Positions 6,153 through 7,785 of a DNA stretch of 7,785 nucleotides are shown one piece after another. Below the pieces are notes generated by a model. It was not told the DNA's origin and did no database searches. It was given only the letters and a program-made list of their open reading frames with translations. How positions within the stretch are numbered: the first letter of the stretch is position 1; every line of letters starts with the position of its first letter. The position numbers and the translations under genes were made by a program. Origin of the DNA: Pseudomonadota bacterium (GTDB taxonomy: Bacteria; Pseudomonadota; Gammaproteobacteria; Burkholderiales; Burkholderiaceae_D); the NCBI GenBank assembly GCA_018241865.1, contig JAFECY010000246.1, positions 1 through 7,785 of the forward strand. Direction: 5' to 3'.

Positions 6153-7785
6153 TCACTTGGCAAGCAATGTCGGCGACAACTCCAACGGCCCCGATCCGCT
6201 GTAGCGATCTAGGTAGAGATAAATCACTGGCGTGATGAACAGCGTAATCACTTGCGACAGCAGCAGGCCGCCAACGATTGCCACGCCCAAGGGTTGACGC
6301 AATTCCGCGCCCGCACCCAAGCCGAGCGCAATCGGTAGCGCGCCCATCAGCGCCGCCAGCGTGGTCATCAAAATCGGGCGGAAGCGCAGCAGACAGGCGG
6401 TGCGGATCGCTTCTGCCGGTTTCATGTTGTGCGTGCGTTGCGCATCGAGCGCGAAGTCGATCATCATAATGGCGTTTTTCTTCACGATGCCGATCAGCAT
6501 CAGGATACCGATTGTGGCGATCAGGGTCAGCTCGAAGCCGAAGATACGCAATGCCAGCAAAGCGCCCACCGCCGCCGACGGCAAACCAGCCAGAATCGTC
6601 AGTGGATGGATGTAGCTTTCGTACAGCACGCCGAGCAGAATGTAGATCACCGCCAGCGCCAGCAACAACAGCGCGATCTGGCTGCCCTGCGAAGACTGGA
6701 ACACCGCCGCGTCGCCGGAATAGGAAGTGATGATGGTGGTCGGCATGCTCAACTGACGTTTGATTTGCTCGATCTTCGTGCTGGCGTCGCCCAATGCCAC
6801 GTCCGGCGCGAGATTGAAAGACACCGTCACCGCCTGCAACTGCCCCTGATGATTGACCGACACCGGCGCGGCGGCGCGACGCACCGTCGCCACGCTCATC
6901 AGCGGCACCAGCGCGCCGGTCGTTTTACTGCGCAAATAAATTTTGGACAAATCATTTTCATCCTGATTGCCCATGTTGGCGTCCTGCAGGATCACCTGAT
7001 AACTGTTGCTGCTGCTGAAAATGGTCGAAACTTGACGGTCGCCATAGGCGCTATACAAGGCGGTGCGAATATCCTGAATCTGCAAACCTGCTTCGCTGGC
7101 GCGGTCGCGGTTGATATCGACCACCGCCTGCAAACCTTTCATCTGCGAATCGCTGGTGACATCGCGGAACATCGGTTCGGCGCGCATTTTCGTCTGTAAT
7201 TTTTCCGACCAGTCGTTCAACTCATCGGCGCGCACGCTTTGCAATACATATTGATAGCGACTTTTACTGGACTTGCCACCCAGCCGCAGATTCTGCACTG
7301 GCGACAGATAGACCGCCATGCCCGGCACGCTGTTGATTTTTTTGCGCAACTGCTCCATCACGCCATCCATCGCTTTGCGTTCGCCGCGCGGCTTCAGGCC
7401 GATGAACAGGTTGCCGGTATTGCTGCCGGTGACACGCGCCGCCACCGTGGCAACGTTCGGGTCGTGGCGAATCATGTCAGAAGCCTTCTGCACCATCGCC
7501 ACCATCGCCGGATAAGAAATATCCTGCGGCCCTTCGACCACGCCGCTGATCTGGCCGATGTCTTCACTGGGAAAGAAACCCTTGGGCATACTGTCGAATA
7601 GCCACACCGTCAACACCAGAGTCGAAGCCGCCACCGCCAGCACGGCACGGCGATGCAGCAGACACCAGTCAAGACCGCGCTCGTAAGTCTGCAAGGTGGC
7701 GGCAAACACATTCTCGAAACGACGAACCAGCCAGCCTTCGTTTTCGTGCGTTTCATGTTTCAGGTAACGGCTGCACAGCATCGGC
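6153..7785 (-). CDS. RND multidrug efflux transporter, MdtC-like, C-terminal half (runs off right edge)
   Basis: The frame is open from the right edge to the stop at 6153 and gives the last 543 or so residues of an inner-membrane proton-driven RND pump (HAE1 type, AcrB/MexB fold). The edge falls in the TPM(M/L)C segment just before the middle cytoplasmic helix; intact proteins have about 1,030 residues. Numbering from the Met at 7781: TM7 about 46-64, the second periplasmic porter/docking domain about 65-365, and TM8-TM12 about 368-388, 394-412, 417-435, 470-490 and 498-524. Diagnostic stretches are MPKGFFPSEDIGQISG (65-80), SVNHQGQLQAVTVSFNL (308-324), LGVLYESYIHPLTILAGLPS (383-402), IGIVKKNAIMMIDFALDAQR (430-449) and RFRPILMTTLAALMGALP (466-483). 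These match E. coli MdtC more closely than AcrB. The proton-relay Asp pair of TM4 lies outside the window. Such pumps work with a periplasmic adaptor and an outer-membrane channel, presumably encoded further right. The ending SPTLLAK looks intact. Confidence 0.92.
   Translation of the reverse strand, partial: PMLCSRYLKHETHENEGWLVRRFENVFAATLQTYERGLDWCLLHRRAVLAVAASTLVLTVWLFDSMPKGFFPSEDIGQISGVVEGPQDISYPAMVAMVQKASDMIRHDPNVATVAARVTGSNTGNLFIGLKPRGERKAMDGVMEQLRKKINSVPGMAVYLSPVQNLRLGGKSSKSRYQYVLQSVRADELNDWSEKLQTKMRAEPMFRDVTSDSQMKGLQAVVDINRDRASEAGLQIQDIRTALYSAYGDRQVSTIFSSSNSYQVILQDANMGNQDENDLSKIYLRSKTTGALVPLMSVATVRRAAAPVSVNHQGQLQAVTVSFNLAPDVALGDASTKIEQIKRQLSMPTTIITSYSGDAAVFQSSQGSQIALLLLALAVIYILLGVLYESYIHPLTILAGLPSAAVGALLALRIFGFELTLIATIGILMLIGIVKKNAIMMIDFALDAQRTHNMKPAEAIRTACLLRFRPILMTTLAALMGALPIALGLGAGAELRQPLGVAIVGGLLLSQVITLFITPVIYLYLDRYSGSGPLELSPTLLAK

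Noticed and set aside
6429..7199. Long plus-strand open frame (256 codons) opposite the RND transporter
   Set aside because: The translation is full of His, Arg, Gln and Asp in the pattern expected from the complement of a membrane-protein gene, and the minus strand matches the RND family throughout.

Overview
This window reads as ordinary chromosomal DNA from a betaproteobacterium. The moderately high GC content, the MCP architecture, and the style of the DUF4197, DUF488 and exported-protein genes suggest Burkholderiales, most likely an Oxalobacteraceae-type organism (Herminiimonas, Herbaspirillum or Collimonas relatives). That placement is inference from protein style; there is no rRNA or other marker here.

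Layout, left to right. The first 395 bases hold the N-terminal part of a glycosyltransferase of the monogalactosyldiacylglycerol-synthase/MurG type, reading leftward off the edge. Next, also leftward, is a 252-residue exported protein of unknown function (461-1219). The 476-base gap from 1220 to 1695 holds this gene's leader, a cluster of GTTACA-type repeats, and on the plus strand a decayed piece of a FecR-like/DUF6600 gene. A complete methyl-accepting chemotaxis protein follows on the minus strand (1696-3459). It ends in a DWEEF pentapeptide, a likely CheR/CheB tether.

A 169-base divergent promoter region (3460-3628) separates the MCP from the only plus-strand gene, an omega-amino acid (beta-alanine):pyruvate aminotransferase (3629-4948). 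That gene converges on a three-gene minus-strand block. Transcribed from the right edge inward, the block is the C-terminal half of an MdtC-like RND efflux transporter (runs off the right edge, stop at 6153), a small DUF488/YeaO-like protein (5687-6070) and a DUF4197 exported protein (4995-5690). The last two overlap by ATGA and are very probably translationally coupled.

The genes look like neighbouring independent units: lipid glycosylation, an envelope protein, chemotaxis, amine/amino-acid catabolism and drug efflux. I see no phage, transposon, CRISPR, toxin-antitoxin or defence locus, and no clear new system. The items most worth a second look are the FecR/DUF6600 gene remnant, the conserved but unnamed exported protein, and several perfect inverted repeats placed just upstream of start codons or promoters.
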